The translations under genes and the position numbers were made by a program. Shown here in pieces: positions 1 through 6,402 of a stretch of DNA of 6,402 bases (position 1 is its first letter; each line of letters starts with the position of its first letter). The stretch covers positions 1 through 6,402 of the forward strand of contig JAFVWD010000205.1 in the NCBI GenBank assembly GCA_017501865.1, read 5' to 3'. The notes beneath the pieces were generated by a model, which worked only from the letters and a program-made list of their open reading frames with translations, ran no database searches and was not told the origin of the DNA. Source of the DNA: Clostridia bacterium (lineage in GTDB: Bacteria; Bacillota; Clostridia; Oscillospirales; Acutalibacteraceae).

Positions 1-35
1 ATCACAGCACGGTACTTTTAATAAAAGTAAAAAAC

Positions 36-42
36 AAGGCGG
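36..42 (+). promoter_or_regulatory. Candidate ribosome binding site for rnj ATG 50
   Basis: AAGGCGG matches the consensus AAGGAGG at six of seven positions and lies 7 nt before ATG 50. It is the main argument for starting RNase J at 50. The same bases also read in frame as Gln-Gly-Gly inside an open frame that runs to the window edge, so the match could be coincidental. Confidence 0.45.
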
Positions 43-49
43 TGGTAAA

Positions 50-1819
50 ATGTCTAAAGACCAAAGCGTTGACACTCAAAAAAATCAGAATACAAAGCAA
101 AAGAGGAACGATCAGCCAAAAAAATCAAACCGTTACTCAAAAATTAAACCACCTGTGAAAAAATCCCCGGTTAAAATATCGTTTTTAGGCGGTCTTAATG
201 AAGTCGGAAAAAATATGACCGTTTATGAGTATGAAAAGAGTATGCTCATTGTAGATTGCGGTCTTGCATTCCCGGAATCTGACCAGTTAGGTGTCGATTT
301 TGTTATACCTGACTTTTCCTACGTTGAACGTAATGTAGATAAAATCAAGGGTATTCTTATAACTCACGGCCACGAGGACCATATAGGTGCGTTGTGTTAC
401 TTATTGAAAAAAATAAATGTACCTGTTTATGCAACCTTGCTCACAGCAGGGCTTATAATGGGTAAATTAACTGAGCATAAGCTTGAAAAGGTTGTAGATG
501 TTAAAGTAATAAATCCCGGTGAAGAAATTCATCTGGGCGATTTCAATGTCGAATTTATACACGTTAATCACTCTATTCCGGGTGCAGTAGCACTTGCAAT
601 TAAATGTGATGCGGGTACAGTTTTACAGACAGGTGACTTTAAGATTGACACTAACCCGATTGACGGTGAAATTATTAATCTTTCAAGATTTGCTGAGCTC
701 GGTAACGAGGGGGTTCTTTGCCTTCTTTCTGACTCAACAAATGCTGAACAACCCGGCTACACACAAAGCGAAAGCAAGGTTGGCGAAACCTTCCAGAGTC
801 TCTTTACAAAGGCGGGTAACAGAAGAATTATTATTGCAACATTTGCTTCTAACATACACAGGGTTCAGCAAATTATAGATATTGCATCAAAAACAGGCAG
901 AAAGGTTGCACTTTCAGGCAGAAGTCTTGAGAATGTTACCTCTATTGCAAGTGAGCTCGGCTATGTTCACATACCTGAGGGTACATTAATAGGAATTGAT
1001 GATATTAAGAAATATTCCGATGATCGTCTTGTAATTATAACAACAGGAAGTCAGGGCGAGGCTATGTCTGCACTTTCAAGAATGGCTTCAAAAAATCATC
1101 GTAAGGTTGAAATAGGCTATAACGACTGCGTTATAATATCGGCAAGACCTATACCGGGTAACGAGAAAACTGTTTACAGAGTTATAAACGATTTACTTAA
1201 GTTAGGTGCACAGGTTGTGTACGAAAAAATGTACGATGTACACGTTTCAGGCCATGCCTGTCAGGAGGAACTTAAAATAATGCTTTCTCTTGTTAAGCCT
1301 AAGTATTTTATACCTGTTCACGGTGAGCAGAAGCATCTCAGGTATCACGCAAAGCTTGCCGAAAGTGTCGGTATTCCGCATAATAATATCATTATTGGTG
1401 ATAACGGCTACGAAATTTCTGTTTCCGAAGAAAATATAACCGTTTCCGGAACAGTTACAAACGGCAAGGTTTATGTTGACGGTTATGGTGTTGGTGATGT
1501 CGGTACCCGCGTAATGCGTGAAAGACAGCATCTTGGTCAAGACGGAATTATAATTATAGCAGCAACAATTGATGCCGCTTCGGGTGAGCTTATAACAGGG
1601 CCTGATATTGTTTCTAAGGGCTTTGTTTATGTGAAGGAAGCAGAGCTTCTTATGACAGAAGCAATTTCTTTGTCTATGAATGTAATTAACAGCTTCCCGC
1701 CATATAATTTCGATCTCAATTCAATGACTAACAAGCTTCGTGATGAGGTTTCAAGGCTTATGTACGAAAGAACAAAACGAAGCCCGATGATTTTACCTAT
1801 TATTATGGAAGTTTATTAA
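50..1819 (+). CDS. rnj: Ribonuclease J (metallo-beta-lactamase / beta-CASP RNase)
   Basis: Cytoplasmic ribonuclease of the RNase J family, which combines 5'-3' exonuclease and endonuclease activity in mRNA decay and in rRNA and mRNA maturation in Firmicutes. The metallo-beta-lactamase core begins near residue 42. Its zinc-site motif HGHEDH is at 106-111, with further ligands expected at H174 and at D196 in TGDFK. SDSTN is at 227-231. The beta-CASP part carries ATFASNIHR (263-271), TGSQGE (332-337) and HVSGHA (398-403). The metal-site histidine of PVHGE is H424. A C-terminal domain follows and ends in the typical PMILPIIMEV. At 589 residues it is about 35 longer than Bacillus RNase J1. The excess is a basic, low-complexity N-terminus: residues 1-40 hold 10 Lys, 2 Arg, 5 Gln and 4 Asn. 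ATG 50 has an acceptable ribosome site, but the frame stays open to the window edge, so the true start may lie upstream. J1 versus J2 type cannot be decided here. Function is very sure; the start is not. Confidence 0.95.
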   Translation: MSKDQSVDTQKNQNTKQKRNDQPKKSNRYSKIKPPVKKSPVKISFLGGLNEVGKNMTVYEYEKSMLIVDCGLAFPESDQLGVDFVIPDFSYVERNVDKIKGILITHGHEDHIGALCYLLKKINVPVYATLLTAGLIMGKLTEHKLEKVVDVKVINPGEEIHLGDFNVEFIHVNHSIPGAVALAIKCDAGTVLQTGDFKIDTNPIDGEIINLSRFAELGNEGVLCLLSDSTNAEQPGYTQSESKVGETFQSLFTKAGNRRIIIATFASNIHRVQQIIDIASKTGRKVALSGRSLENVTSIASELGYVHIPEGTLIGIDDIKKYSDDRLVIITTGSQGEAMSALSRMASKNHRKVEIGYNDCVIISARPIPGNEKTVYRVINDLLKLGAQVVYEKMYDVHVSGHACQEELKIMLSLVKPKYFIPVHGEQKHLRYHAKLAESVGIPHNNIIIGDNGYEISVSEENITVSGTVTNGKVYVDGYGVGDVGTRVMRERQHLGQDGIIIIAATIDAASGELITGPDIVSKGFVYVKEAELLMTEAISLSMNVINSFPPYNFDLNSMTNKLRDEVSRLMYERTKRSPMILPIIMEVY

Positions 1820-1837
1820 TTACGGTTTGTCGTAATT
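1818..1837 (+). repeat. Short inverted repeat at the rnj stop codon (possible small RNA hairpin)
   Basis: AATTACG and CGTAATT form a perfect 7-bp stem around the 6-nt loop GTTTGT. The left arm overlaps the last two bases of the rnj stop codon, and the right arm ends 9 nt before the gdpP Shine-Dalgarno sequence. The stem is AT-rich and no T-run follows, so it is not a convincing rho-independent terminator. It could be a weak processing or spacer structure, or chance. Confidence 0.3.
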
Positions 1838-1858
1838 CAGGATGTTGGGAGGCAGTTT

Positions 1859-3820
1859 ATGAGATTCAAAAGTCTCTTGTATCATAATCCGGCAGGGTTT
1901 ATGTCTGCAGTAATATTTTTGTTGTCAGCTGTCGGCTTTGCTTTTATAGATATCAGAGGTGTTATTGGGTGCATTATAGGCTTTATTGCAATAGTAACAG
2001 TCAGTGTGGTGTATTCCTTTTTCAGTATTTCATCTACAAAAAGGCTTGTAAAGCAAATAAATAAATCATTGCGCGGAGAAATAAAGAATATAGAGTCTTT
2101 TCCTCTTCCGGTGGTATTGTGTAATGCTTACGGAGGCATTGTATGGTATAACAAGCTCTTTTTGTCTGATATTTTATCGGGAAAAGAGTCGAGTGATTTT
2201 AAAATAACAGATTTTTTTGAAAATTTTTCTTTTGATTATTTCTCTAATGAGGAATCAGTATGTGCAGAGTATAAGGACCGTTGCTACACAGTTTTTACAA
2301 CTAAGGTGCAGGACAAAAACACACCTCTTATTGCTATGTATTTTTTAGATGATACATACTTTAAGACAACAGAACGTGAGTACCTTTTAACAAGGCCGTT
2401 CGTAATGCACATTCTTGTTGATAATATTGACGCACTTTACAGAAAATACTCTGACAGTAAGTTTGCACTTATTACAAGCGGTATTGAAGGTTTGCTTGAA
2501 AAATGGCTTGAAAATCACAATGTTGTTTTCAAGAAAACTGCAAACGGACGTTTTCTGGTTATTGGTGAAAAGCGTGATCTTAATAAGCTGTGTGATGAGA
2601 AGTTTGAGGTTCTTAACAGCGTAAGAGATTATAAATATGAAAATGTTGAAATAGGAGCTACACTTTCAATAGGTGTAGGTACAGGCGAAGATATTCTTGA
2701 ATGTGAAAATCAGGCTAAACGTGCTCTTGACTTAGCCCTCGGAAGAGGCGGAGACCAGTGTGCAGTGTTTATGAATGAAGGTTACACATTTTTCGGCGGT
2801 ATGGCAAATCTTTCGAATAATAATTCAAAGGTTTCACCGCGTCAGACCTCTGCCAACATTTTAAGTGTAATTAAAAAGCACAGTAAAGTAGTTATTATGG
2901 GCCACAGATTTTCAGATAACGACTCTGTCGGTGCCTGCGTCGGAATGGAATATTTCTGTCGTCAGAACGGTGTTAATGCTAAAATTGTGGTTGATAAGAA
3001 AAAGTCACTTGCAAGACCTCTTATAAATTATCTTGAGGCTGACGGTTATGATGCTTTTATAGACCATGATGACGGCAAACGTTTTTGTGACAGTAAGACA
3101 CTTGTTATTGTAGTGGATACGCATCTTGCTTCTTTGCTTGAGTCTGAAGATATTTTTAATGAAGCATCTACAAAAATTATTATTGACCATCACAGGCGTA
3201 TGGCTGATTATATTGACAATGCAGAAGTTTTTTATCATCTTCCGCTTTCATCGTCTGCGTGTGAAATGGTTTCAGAATTACTTGAGTATTCAACAACACA
3301 GATAGAGCTGCCTTCAGAAATAGCAACAGCTCTGCTGTCAGGGATTGTTCTTGACACAAAGGATTATGTGCTTAAAACCTCAAGAAGAACCTTTGAGGCT
3401 GCTGCATATTTAAGACAGAACGGCGCAAATACAGTTGAAGTGAAAAAAATGTTTGCAATTAATTCTGATCAGATGACTGCAGAAAATGAAATAATTTCTT
3501 CTGCGGATACTTACAGAAATTGTATTATAGCAAAGACAGATAAAAAGATTGATAACATAAGAGTAATTACCGCAAAAGCAGCAGATGATATGCTTAACAT
3601 AAGCGGTGTCAAAGCTTCTTTTGTTATTTCTCGTATGAATGACAAAACAGTGAATATTTCTGCACGTTCTTTAGGTGAAGAAAATGTTCAGCTTATTGTT
3701 GAAAGATTAGGTGGTGGCGGACATAGTACAATGGCTGCCTGCCAGATTCCTGATGTTTCTTTAAACGAAGCACTTGAAAGGCTCAAAAGTGCTATTGATG
3801 ATTACTACGAAGACAAATAA
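1859..3820 (+). CDS. gdpP: Cyclic-di-AMP phosphodiesterase GdpP (TM-PAS-GGDEF-DHH/DHHA1)
   Basis: Membrane-anchored phosphodiesterase that hydrolyses c-di-AMP to pApA, the second messenger governing potassium and osmolyte balance and cell-wall stress in Firmicutes. Two hydrophobic helices lie at about 13-30 and 34-55, followed by a degenerate PAS-like region (about 75-165) and a degenerate GGDEF domain (about 170-305). At the signature site this domain reads SGIEG, so no cyclase activity is expected, but it keeps TLSIGVG (268-274) and the GdpP-typical LALGRGGDQ (292-300). The DHH domain has MGHRFSDNDSVG (347-358; likely metal ligands H349, D353, D355), VVDTH (418-422), DHHRR (443-447) and LDTK (498-501). 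The DHHA1 domain has ISARSLGE (600-607) and GGGGH (618-622). The length of 653 residues is close to Bacillus GdpP. A strong GGGAGG site at 1847-1852, 6 nt upstream, fixes the start. It sits 39 nt after rnj and 14 nt before rplI. All expected catalytic residues are present. Confidence 0.96.
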   Translation: MRFKSLLYHNPAGFMSAVIFLLSAVGFAFIDIRGVIGCIIGFIAIVTVSVVYSFFSISSTKRLVKQINKSLRGEIKNIESFPLPVVLCNAYGGIVWYNKLFLSDILSGKESSDFKITDFFENFSFDYFSNEESVCAEYKDRCYTVFTTKVQDKNTPLIAMYFLDDTYFKTTEREYLLTRPFVMHILVDNIDALYRKYSDSKFALITSGIEGLLEKWLENHNVVFKKTANGRFLVIGEKRDLNKLCDEKFEVLNSVRDYKYENVEIGATLSIGVGTGEDILECENQAKRALDLALGRGGDQCAVFMNEGYTFFGGMANLSNNNSKVSPRQTSANILSVIKKHSKVVIMGHRFSDNDSVGACVGMEYFCRQNGVNAKIVVDKKKSLARPLINYLEADGYDAFIDHDDGKRFCDSKTLVIVVDTHLASLLESEDIFNEASTKIIIDHHRRMADYIDNAEVFYHLPLSSSACEMVSELLEYSTTQIELPSEIATALLSGIVLDTKDYVLKTSRRTFEAAAYLRQNGANTVEVKKMFAINSDQMTAENEIISSADTYRNCIIAKTDKKIDNIRVITAKAADDMLNISGVKASFVISRMNDKTVNISARSLGEENVQLIVERLGGGGHSTMAACQIPDVSLNEALERLKSAIDDYYEDK

Positions 3821-3825
3821 AGGAG
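3819..3825 (+). promoter_or_regulatory. Ribosome binding site of rplI overlapping the gdpP stop
   Basis: AAAGGAG lies 9 nt before the rplI ATG. Its first two bases are the last two of the gdpP TAA codon. A ribosome terminating on gdpP would therefore cover the rplI initiation region, which suggests translational coupling. This is a strong, near-consensus site, in keeping with a highly expressed ribosomal protein. Confidence 0.8.
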
Positions 3826-3834
3826 AAAAATAAA

Positions 3835-4278
3835 ATGGATGTAGTATTAAACAGTGACGTTAAAGGTCTCGGAAAAAAAGGTGAAAAGGTAAGTGTTTCC
3901 GAAGGCTACGCAAGAAACTTTTTATTCCCGAGAAAGCTTGCAAGCGAAATAAATGCACAGCTTATTTCTGAACTCAAAAATAAAGAGTCTTCAGAAAAAT
4001 TCAAGGCGGATGAGGAGCTTAAGGCTGCAAAAGCCAATGCCGAGAAAATTACGGGCCAGACAATTGTACTTAAAGCAAAGGGTGGCGCTAACGGTAAATT
4101 GTTCGGCTCAGTTACTGCAAAGGAAATTGCAGTTGAGGTAAACAAAAAATTCAATATAAATGTTGATAAAAGAAAAATTGCAGTAGATGATATCAAAGCT
4201 TTTGGCACATATAACGCACAAGTAAAGCTCCACCCTAAGGTAAATGCAGATTTTAAAGTTCAAGTAACAGAAATTTAA
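3835..4278 (+). CDS. rplI: 50S ribosomal protein bL9
   Basis: Structural protein of the large ribosomal subunit. It binds 23S rRNA near the base of the L1 stalk and projects from the particle; in other bacteria it helps keep reading frame and fidelity. The N-terminal RNA-binding domain (1 to about 40) shows the family pattern: VVLNSDVKGLGKKGE at 3-17, then VSEGYARNFLFPRKLA at 21-36. PRKLA stands where many relatives have PKGLA, which looks like a normal lineage variant. A long charged helix rich in Ala, Glu and Lys (about 41-72) forms the connecting rod. The C-terminal domain carries GKLFGSVT (87-94) and ends KVQVTEI. The length of 147 residues is normal for the family. The gene sits 14 nt from both gdpP and dnaB, in the conserved Firmicute order. 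Confidence 0.98.
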   Translation: MDVVLNSDVKGLGKKGEKVSVSEGYARNFLFPRKLASEINAQLISELKNKESSEKFKADEELKAAKANAEKITGQTIVLKAKGGANGKLFGSVTAKEIAVEVNKKFNINVDKRKIAVDDIKAFGTYNAQVKLHPKVNADFKVQVTEI

Positions 4279-4292
4279 TCAGGTGAAAAGGT

Positions 4293-5669
4293 ATGGCAGA
4301 AAAAGAGTTGAACAGTAATACTGAATTGTATAAGGATAAATTCAGCTTTACTGCAGAACAGGCAATATTGGGCTCAATTCTTATTGATCCCGAATGCTTC
4401 AGCAGGGTTATTTCAATAGTAACACCTGAGGCTTTTTATTATCCGCAACACAAAGAAATATTTAAAATTATTGTTACACTTGATACATTGGGTTCACGAA
4501 TCGATGCACTTGTTATTCTTGAAAGATTAAAGGAAAACGGTGTTTTTGATGAGGAAACAGGTAAGAATTACTTAGCTCAGCTGGCACAGGCTGTGCCTTC
4601 TACCGCTAATGTTGAGAATTATTGTAAAATTGTTCAGGACAACTTCTACATAAGAAGACTTATCGATATTTCTCAGGATACTATTGAGTCTGCATCAACA
4701 GGTGTTGAAGCTGATGTTTTATTAGAATCAGCAGAGCAAAGTATATATAACCTCAGAAAAGGTAAATCAACCAGCTCTATTCAACGTCTCAGCGATGTTA
4801 TAACTAATGAGGTTTACCCGACACTTTCTAATATTACCTCTGAAAATGCTGAAGATTTCAAAGGTATTCCTACAGGCTTTTCAAAGCTTGATGAGATTAT
4901 TTCCGGACTTAACCGTTCTGACCTTGTATTAATAGGTGCGCGTCCTGCTATGGGTAAGACAAGCTTTGCTTTAAATATTGCACGTAATGTGGGCTGTGCG
5001 GGTAAAAAGGTAATATTTTTCTCGTTGGAAATGTCTAATGAGCAGTTAGCATCAAGAGTACTTTCTACTGAAGCTCGTGTTGAGTCAAACAAGCTCCGCT
5101 CAGGTAATATTTCACAGGCAGAGTGGCAAAGACTCGCTGAAGCTACTAACTTTTTAGCCTCAAGATGTGAGCTGTACTTTGATGATACTTCAACAATTAC
5201 TGTTCCTGAAATTAAAGCGAAAATCAGGAGAATGAAGAATGTTGACTGCATTATTATAGATTACCTCGGACTTATGCAGACCGCAGATAAGAATATTAAG
5301 GGTAACCGTGTTCAGGAAATTACTGAAATTACGCGTAGCTTAAAGCTTCTTGCAAAAGATTTGAAAATTCCTGTAGTTGTTTGCTGTCAGCTTTCCCGTG
5401 GTCCCGAAAAGAACGGTAAGGCATCTAACAGGCCTATGCTTTCTGACCTTCGTGACTCAGGTTCTATAGAGCAGGACGCAGATATTGTTATGATGCTTTA
5501 CAGAGAAGGATATTACAAAAATGATAAACAGAATGCAGAAGAGGTAGATATGTCGCAGGCAGATGTCGATGTGGCAAAAAACCGTCACGGTCCCACCGAA
5601 AGAATAAAGCTTCACTGGGACGGTCAGTTTACACTCTTCTCAACCCTGGAGTATCGAGATGAATACTAA
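4293..5669 (+). CDS. dnaB: Replicative DNA helicase DnaB (called DnaC in Bacillus)
   Basis: Hexameric 5'-3' helicase that unwinds DNA at the replication fork with ATP. The N-terminal scaffold and primase-interaction domain spans roughly 15-120 (AEQAILGSIL at 21-30). A linker helix follows, then the RecA-like ATPase from about 190 (GIPTGFSKLD at 191-200). Walker A is GARPAMGKTS (215-224), SLEMS is at 244-248, and Walker B is IIIDYLGLM (320-328) with D323. Further conserved segments are CCQLSRG (364-370), LSDLRDSGSIEQDADIVM (383-400, including the likely arginine finger R387) and KNRHGPT (429-435). The length of 458 residues is typical, and the ATPase domain is continuous with no intein or insertion. 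AGGTGA at 4281-4286, 6 nt upstream, supports the start. The 3' end overlaps tilS by 11 nt. The nearby rplI and gdpP match the usual chromosomal cluster, which argues against a phage-borne copy. Confidence 0.98.
   Translation: MAEKELNSNTELYKDKFSFTAEQAILGSILIDPECFSRVISIVTPEAFYYPQHKEIFKIIVTLDTLGSRIDALVILERLKENGVFDEETGKNYLAQLAQAVPSTANVENYCKIVQDNFYIRRLIDISQDTIESASTGVEADVLLESAEQSIYNLRKGKSTSSIQRLSDVITNEVYPTLSNITSENAEDFKGIPTGFSKLDEIISGLNRSDLVLIGARPAMGKTSFALNIARNVGCAGKKVIFFSLEMSNEQLASRVLSTEARVESNKLRSGNISQAEWQRLAEATNFLASRCELYFDDTSTITVPEIKAKIRRMKNVDCIIIDYLGLMQTADKNIKGNRVQEITEITRSLKLLAKDLKIPVVVCCQLSRGPEKNGKASNRPMLSDLRDSGSIEQDADIVMMLYREGYYKNDKQNAEEVDMSQADVDVAKNRHGPTERIKLHWDGQFTLFSTLEYRDEY
5647..5651 (+). 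promoter_or_regulatory. Ribosome binding site of tilS inside the dnaB 3' end
   Basis: TGGAG lies 7 nt before ATG 5659, within the last codons of dnaB. It decides the tilS start. The next in-frame ATG (5719) lies 20 codons on and would remove the conserved N-terminal helix. The arrangement implies that translating dnaB affects tilS initiation. Confidence 0.7.
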
Positions 5670-6402
5670 TACTCTCATCATAAACAAAAAGGCGAAAAAG
5701 GCTATAGAAAAATATGGCATGCTGAAAAACGGCAGTAAAATTATTGTCGGGCTTTCGGGCGGGGCAGACTCAGTTTGTCTTTTGCATTTTTTACATTCTG
5801 TTAAAGATGAGTACAATCTGACAATTTGTGCAGCTCACGTAAATCACGGCATAAGAGGTGAAGAAGCTGTTTCCGACAGTGAATTTGCCCGTGAAATGGC
5901 AAATAGCTTAAATATAGAATTCAAGCTTTCTGAGGTTGATTGTATTGAAGAAGCCGAGCTTCATAATGAAACTGTAGAGGAAGCAGGCAGACGTCTTCGT
6001 TATGAGTTTTTTGATTCATTAAGGACTCAGGAAAGTGATGTCATTGCTACTGCACATAATTGCAATGATAATGCAGAAACGGTTATATTTAATGTTTCGC
6101 GTGGTTCAGCTTTAAACGGTGCTAAGGGAATTCCGCCCAAAAGAGATGACAGAATTATAAGACCGCTTATTTTTTGCACAAGAGCAGAAATTGAGGGGTA
6201 TTGCGAAGAAAATAATCTGAGCTATGTAACAGACAGTACAAATTTAAGTGATGATTATACAAGAAACAGAATCAGACATATAATCATTCCCGAACTTGAA
6301 AAAATTAATCCGCAGGCTGTTACTGCTTTTTCACGTTTTACTGAAGGTGTCAGAAGCGATTGTGACTACCTGGATTCAGTGGCGCTTGAGGCTTATACTA
6401 AG
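5659..6402 (+). CDS. tilS: tRNA(Ile)-lysidine synthetase TilS (3' end beyond window)
   Basis: Cytoplasmic enzyme that uses ATP and lysine to convert C34 of tRNA-Ile(CAU) into lysidine, so that the tRNA reads AUA as isoleucine; it is essential in most bacteria. The first 248 codons are present with no stop. They cover the N-type PP-loop ATPase domain, with SGGADS at 33-38, HVNHGIRGEEA (60-70) and EEAGRRLRYEFF (107-118). ATAHNCNDNAET is at 130-141; many relatives read HHxDDQAET there, and as I recall Clostridial enzymes commonly have the HNxNDNAET form. RPL follows at 168-170, then TDSTN with downstream TRNRIRH, as expected for the family. The C-terminal tRNA-binding domains would lie beyond 6402. 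ATG 5659 overlaps the dnaB end by 11 nt and has TGGAG 7 nt upstream. Function is very sure; only the truncated end is unknown. Confidence 0.96.
   Translation, partial: MNTNTLIINKKAKKAIEKYGMLKNGSKIIVGLSGGADSVCLLHFLHSVKDEYNLTICAAHVNHGIRGEEAVSDSEFAREMANSLNIEFKLSEVDCIEEAELHNETVEEAGRRLRYEFFDSLRTQESDVIATAHNCNDNAETVIFNVSRGSALNGAKGIPPKRDDRIIRPLIFCTRAEIEGYCEENNLSYVTDSTNLSDDYTRNRIRHIIIPELEKINPQAVTAFSRFTEGVRSDCDYLDSVALEAYTK

Noticed and set aside
14..28. Perfect palindrome ACTTTTA-A-TAAAAGT upstream of rnj, considered as an operator or hairpin.
   Set aside because: It is AT-only apart from the end pairs, has a single-base centre that cannot form an RNA loop without opening the stem, and may lie in coding sequence if RNase J starts upstream. 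Such palindromes are frequent in AT-rich DNA.
1247..1540. Minus-strand open frame of 97 codons inside rnj.
   Set aside because: It lies wholly opposite conserved RNase J coding sequence (the HVSGHA and PVHGE region), has no recognisable protein character, and fits a shadow of plus-strand codon use.
3774..3802. TTGAAA, 17-nt spacer, GATGAT: possible internal promoter for rplI at the end of gdpP.
   Set aside because: The -10 box matches only four of six positions. Both boxes fall in conserved GdpP C-terminal codons, and such partial matches are expected by chance in AT-rich sequence.
3906..4208. Minus-strand open frame of 100 codons opposite rplI, with hydrophobic stretches.
   Set aside because: The Leu/Phe/Ala-rich reading is the antisense of the Lys/Glu/Ala-rich bL9 helix. 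It is contained within a certain gene and has no supporting motif.
4814..5251. Minus-strand open frame of 145 codons opposite dnaB.
   Set aside because: It covers the DnaB Walker A region, whose plus-strand coding is beyond doubt. The antisense product resembles no family I know.
1..6402. Search for a novel system: mobile elements, CRISPR-like repeats, inteins, toxin-antitoxin pairs, riboswitches, unusual small genes.
   Set aside because: Five well-known housekeeping genes fill almost every base. The largest gap is about 49 nt at the left edge, proteins run without insertions, and no repeat arrays or composition shift were seen by eye.

Overview
The window looks like a piece of chromosome from a low-GC, anaerobic Firmicute of class Clostridia. 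Ruminococcaceae/Oscillospirales-type gut bacteria are the best guess from gene order and protein character. The basis is AT-rich coding sequence with many AAA/GAA/ATT/TTT codons, G-rich Shine-Dalgarno sites, a full-length GdpP of the Firmicute type, and RNase J in place of RNase E. Genus and species cannot be read from this sequence.

All genes lie on the plus strand and are tightly packed. The order is RNase J (50-1819, possibly starting upstream of the window), then a 39-nt gap, c-di-AMP phosphodiesterase GdpP (1859-3820), a 14-nt gap, ribosomal protein bL9 rplI (3835-4278), a 14-nt gap, replicative helicase dnaB (4293-5669), and an 11-nt overlap into tRNA(Ile)-lysidine synthetase tilS (5659 to the right edge, incomplete). 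No gap exceeds 50 nt. I see no promoter, no rho-independent terminator, no RNA gene and no mobile element, so the block reads as one co-transcribed unit whose promoter and terminator lie outside the window.

The genes are core housekeeping functions: mRNA decay and maturation (RNase J), turnover of the second messenger c-di-AMP (GdpP), ribosome structure (bL9), replication fork unwinding (DnaB) and decoding of AUA codons (TilS). gdpP-rplI-dnaB is a conserved Firmicute cluster. RNase J directly upstream and tilS directly downstream extend it here. The proteins look intact, and the catalytic motifs I checked are present.

I found no sign of an undescribed system. The points worth a second look are small: the uncertain N-terminus of RNase J with its basic, low-complexity extension, a short perfect inverted repeat at the rnj stop codon, the linkage of rnj to gdpP, and the coupled dnaB/tilS overlap.
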